A program made the translations under genes and the position numbers. 6,207 bases of DNA, from the NCBI GenBank assembly GCA_034663685.1, contig JAXDJC010000022.1, positions 1 to 6,207 of the forward strand, read 5' to 3'. Source of the stretch: AC-37 sp034663685 (GTDB lineage: Bacteria; Actinomycetota; Thermoleophilia; Solirubrobacterales; Thermoleophilaceae). Of this stretch, positions 5,909-6,207 are shown in pieces (the first letter of the stretch is position 1; each line of letters opens with the position of its first letter). Under the pieces are notes generated by a model. The model was not told the origin of the DNA, made no database searches, and saw only the letters and a list, made by a program, of their open reading frames with translations.

Positions 5909-6207
5909 GTGCTCGACCACCTCGGCATCAACGTGTCCAACTACGAGCGCAGCCGCGACTTCTACACGCGCGCGCTGGCCCCGCTCGGCTACGAGCTGCT
6001 GATGGAGCCGATGCCCGGGATCGGCGGCTTCGGCAGGGGCGGAAAGCCCGACTTCTGGATCGCCGGCGTGCGCGAGCCCACGACAACGAACGTGCACGTG
6101 GCCCTCGCCGCGCCGGACCGCGCGACGGTCGACGCCTTCCACGCCGCGGCCGTCGACGCAGGCGGGATCGACAACGGCGGCCCCGGCGTGCGCGAGATGT
6201 ACCACCC
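5909..6207 (+). CDS. VOC (glyoxalase/bleomycin-resistance fold) family protein, partial
   Basis: The reading frame stays open to the window edge, giving 99 residues and lacking its C-terminus. The N-terminal LDHLGINVSNYERSRDFY (2-19) is the classic first beta-alpha unit of a vicinal-oxygen-chelate domain, with His4 as a likely metal ligand. ALAPLGYEL (22-30), GGFGRGGKPDFWI (39-51) and NVHVALAAPDRATVDAFHAA (61-80, with His63 at the start of the second half) continue the pattern. The subgroup is the small single-domain type often annotated as glyoxalase or dioxygenase-like, and its substrate is not predictable. It starts at GTG 5909, ten bases after the ribA stop, with no good ribosome binding site. 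It probably belongs to the same transcript, but the link is weaker than for the four overlapping pairs upstream. Confidence 0.82.
   Translation, partial: MLDHLGINVSNYERSRDFYTRALAPLGYELLMEPMPGIGGFGRGGKPDFWIAGVREPTTTNVHVALAAPDRATVDAFHAAAVDAGGIDNGGPGVREMYH

Overview
The window is uniformly GC-rich with strong G/C third-position bias, many GTG starts and an A-type RNase P RNA. This suggests a high-GC actinobacterium. A deep lineage such as Thermoleophilia would fit, but that is an impression, not something the sequence proves. There is no sign of phage, insertion sequences or CRISPR.

Layout. Bases 1 to about 118 are the 3' end of the RNase P RNA gene (rnpB), followed by a GC-rich hairpin at 121-148. 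Convergent to it, on the minus strand (148-1326), is a 392-residue protein. It looks like the tail of a nonribosomal peptide synthetase-type module: a piece of the adenylation-to-carrier linker, a carrier-like domain whose phosphopantetheine serine is replaced by glutamate, and an intact thioesterase with a complete Ser-Asp-His set. A short divergent gap (1327-1438) separates it from a tightly packed plus-strand operon that runs to the end of the window.

The operon encodes, in order: a beta-keto acid cleavage enzyme (BKACE/DUF849); a class I SAM-dependent methyltransferase; a gamma-glutamyltranspeptidase-superfamily Ntn hydrolase whose motifs resemble the oxamate amidohydrolase/acylase branch more than true GGT; an archaeal-type riboflavin synthase (RibC, the lumazine-synthase-related family); a GTP cyclohydrolase II (RibA); and a VOC/glyoxalase-fold protein cut by the window edge. 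The first four junctions are all 4-base stop/start overlaps (GTGA, GTGA, ATGA, GTGA) and the last is a 10-base gap, so one transcript with translational coupling is likely.

RibA opens riboflavin synthesis by hydrolysing GTP, and riboflavin synthase closes it by dismutating two 6,7-dimethyl-8-ribityllumazines. The middle steps (RibD, RibB, RibH) are not in the window. Why the two ends of this pathway share an operon with a C-C bond-cleaving enzyme, a methyltransferase and an Ntn hydrolase is the main open question. The genes could be ordinary flavin supply joined to catabolic genes, or a dedicated pathway that makes, modifies or recycles a flavin- or lumazine-like compound. The other notable points are the apparent ATC start of the BKACE gene, the archaeal-type riboflavin synthase in a bacterial setting, and the carrier domain that cannot be phosphopantetheinylated.
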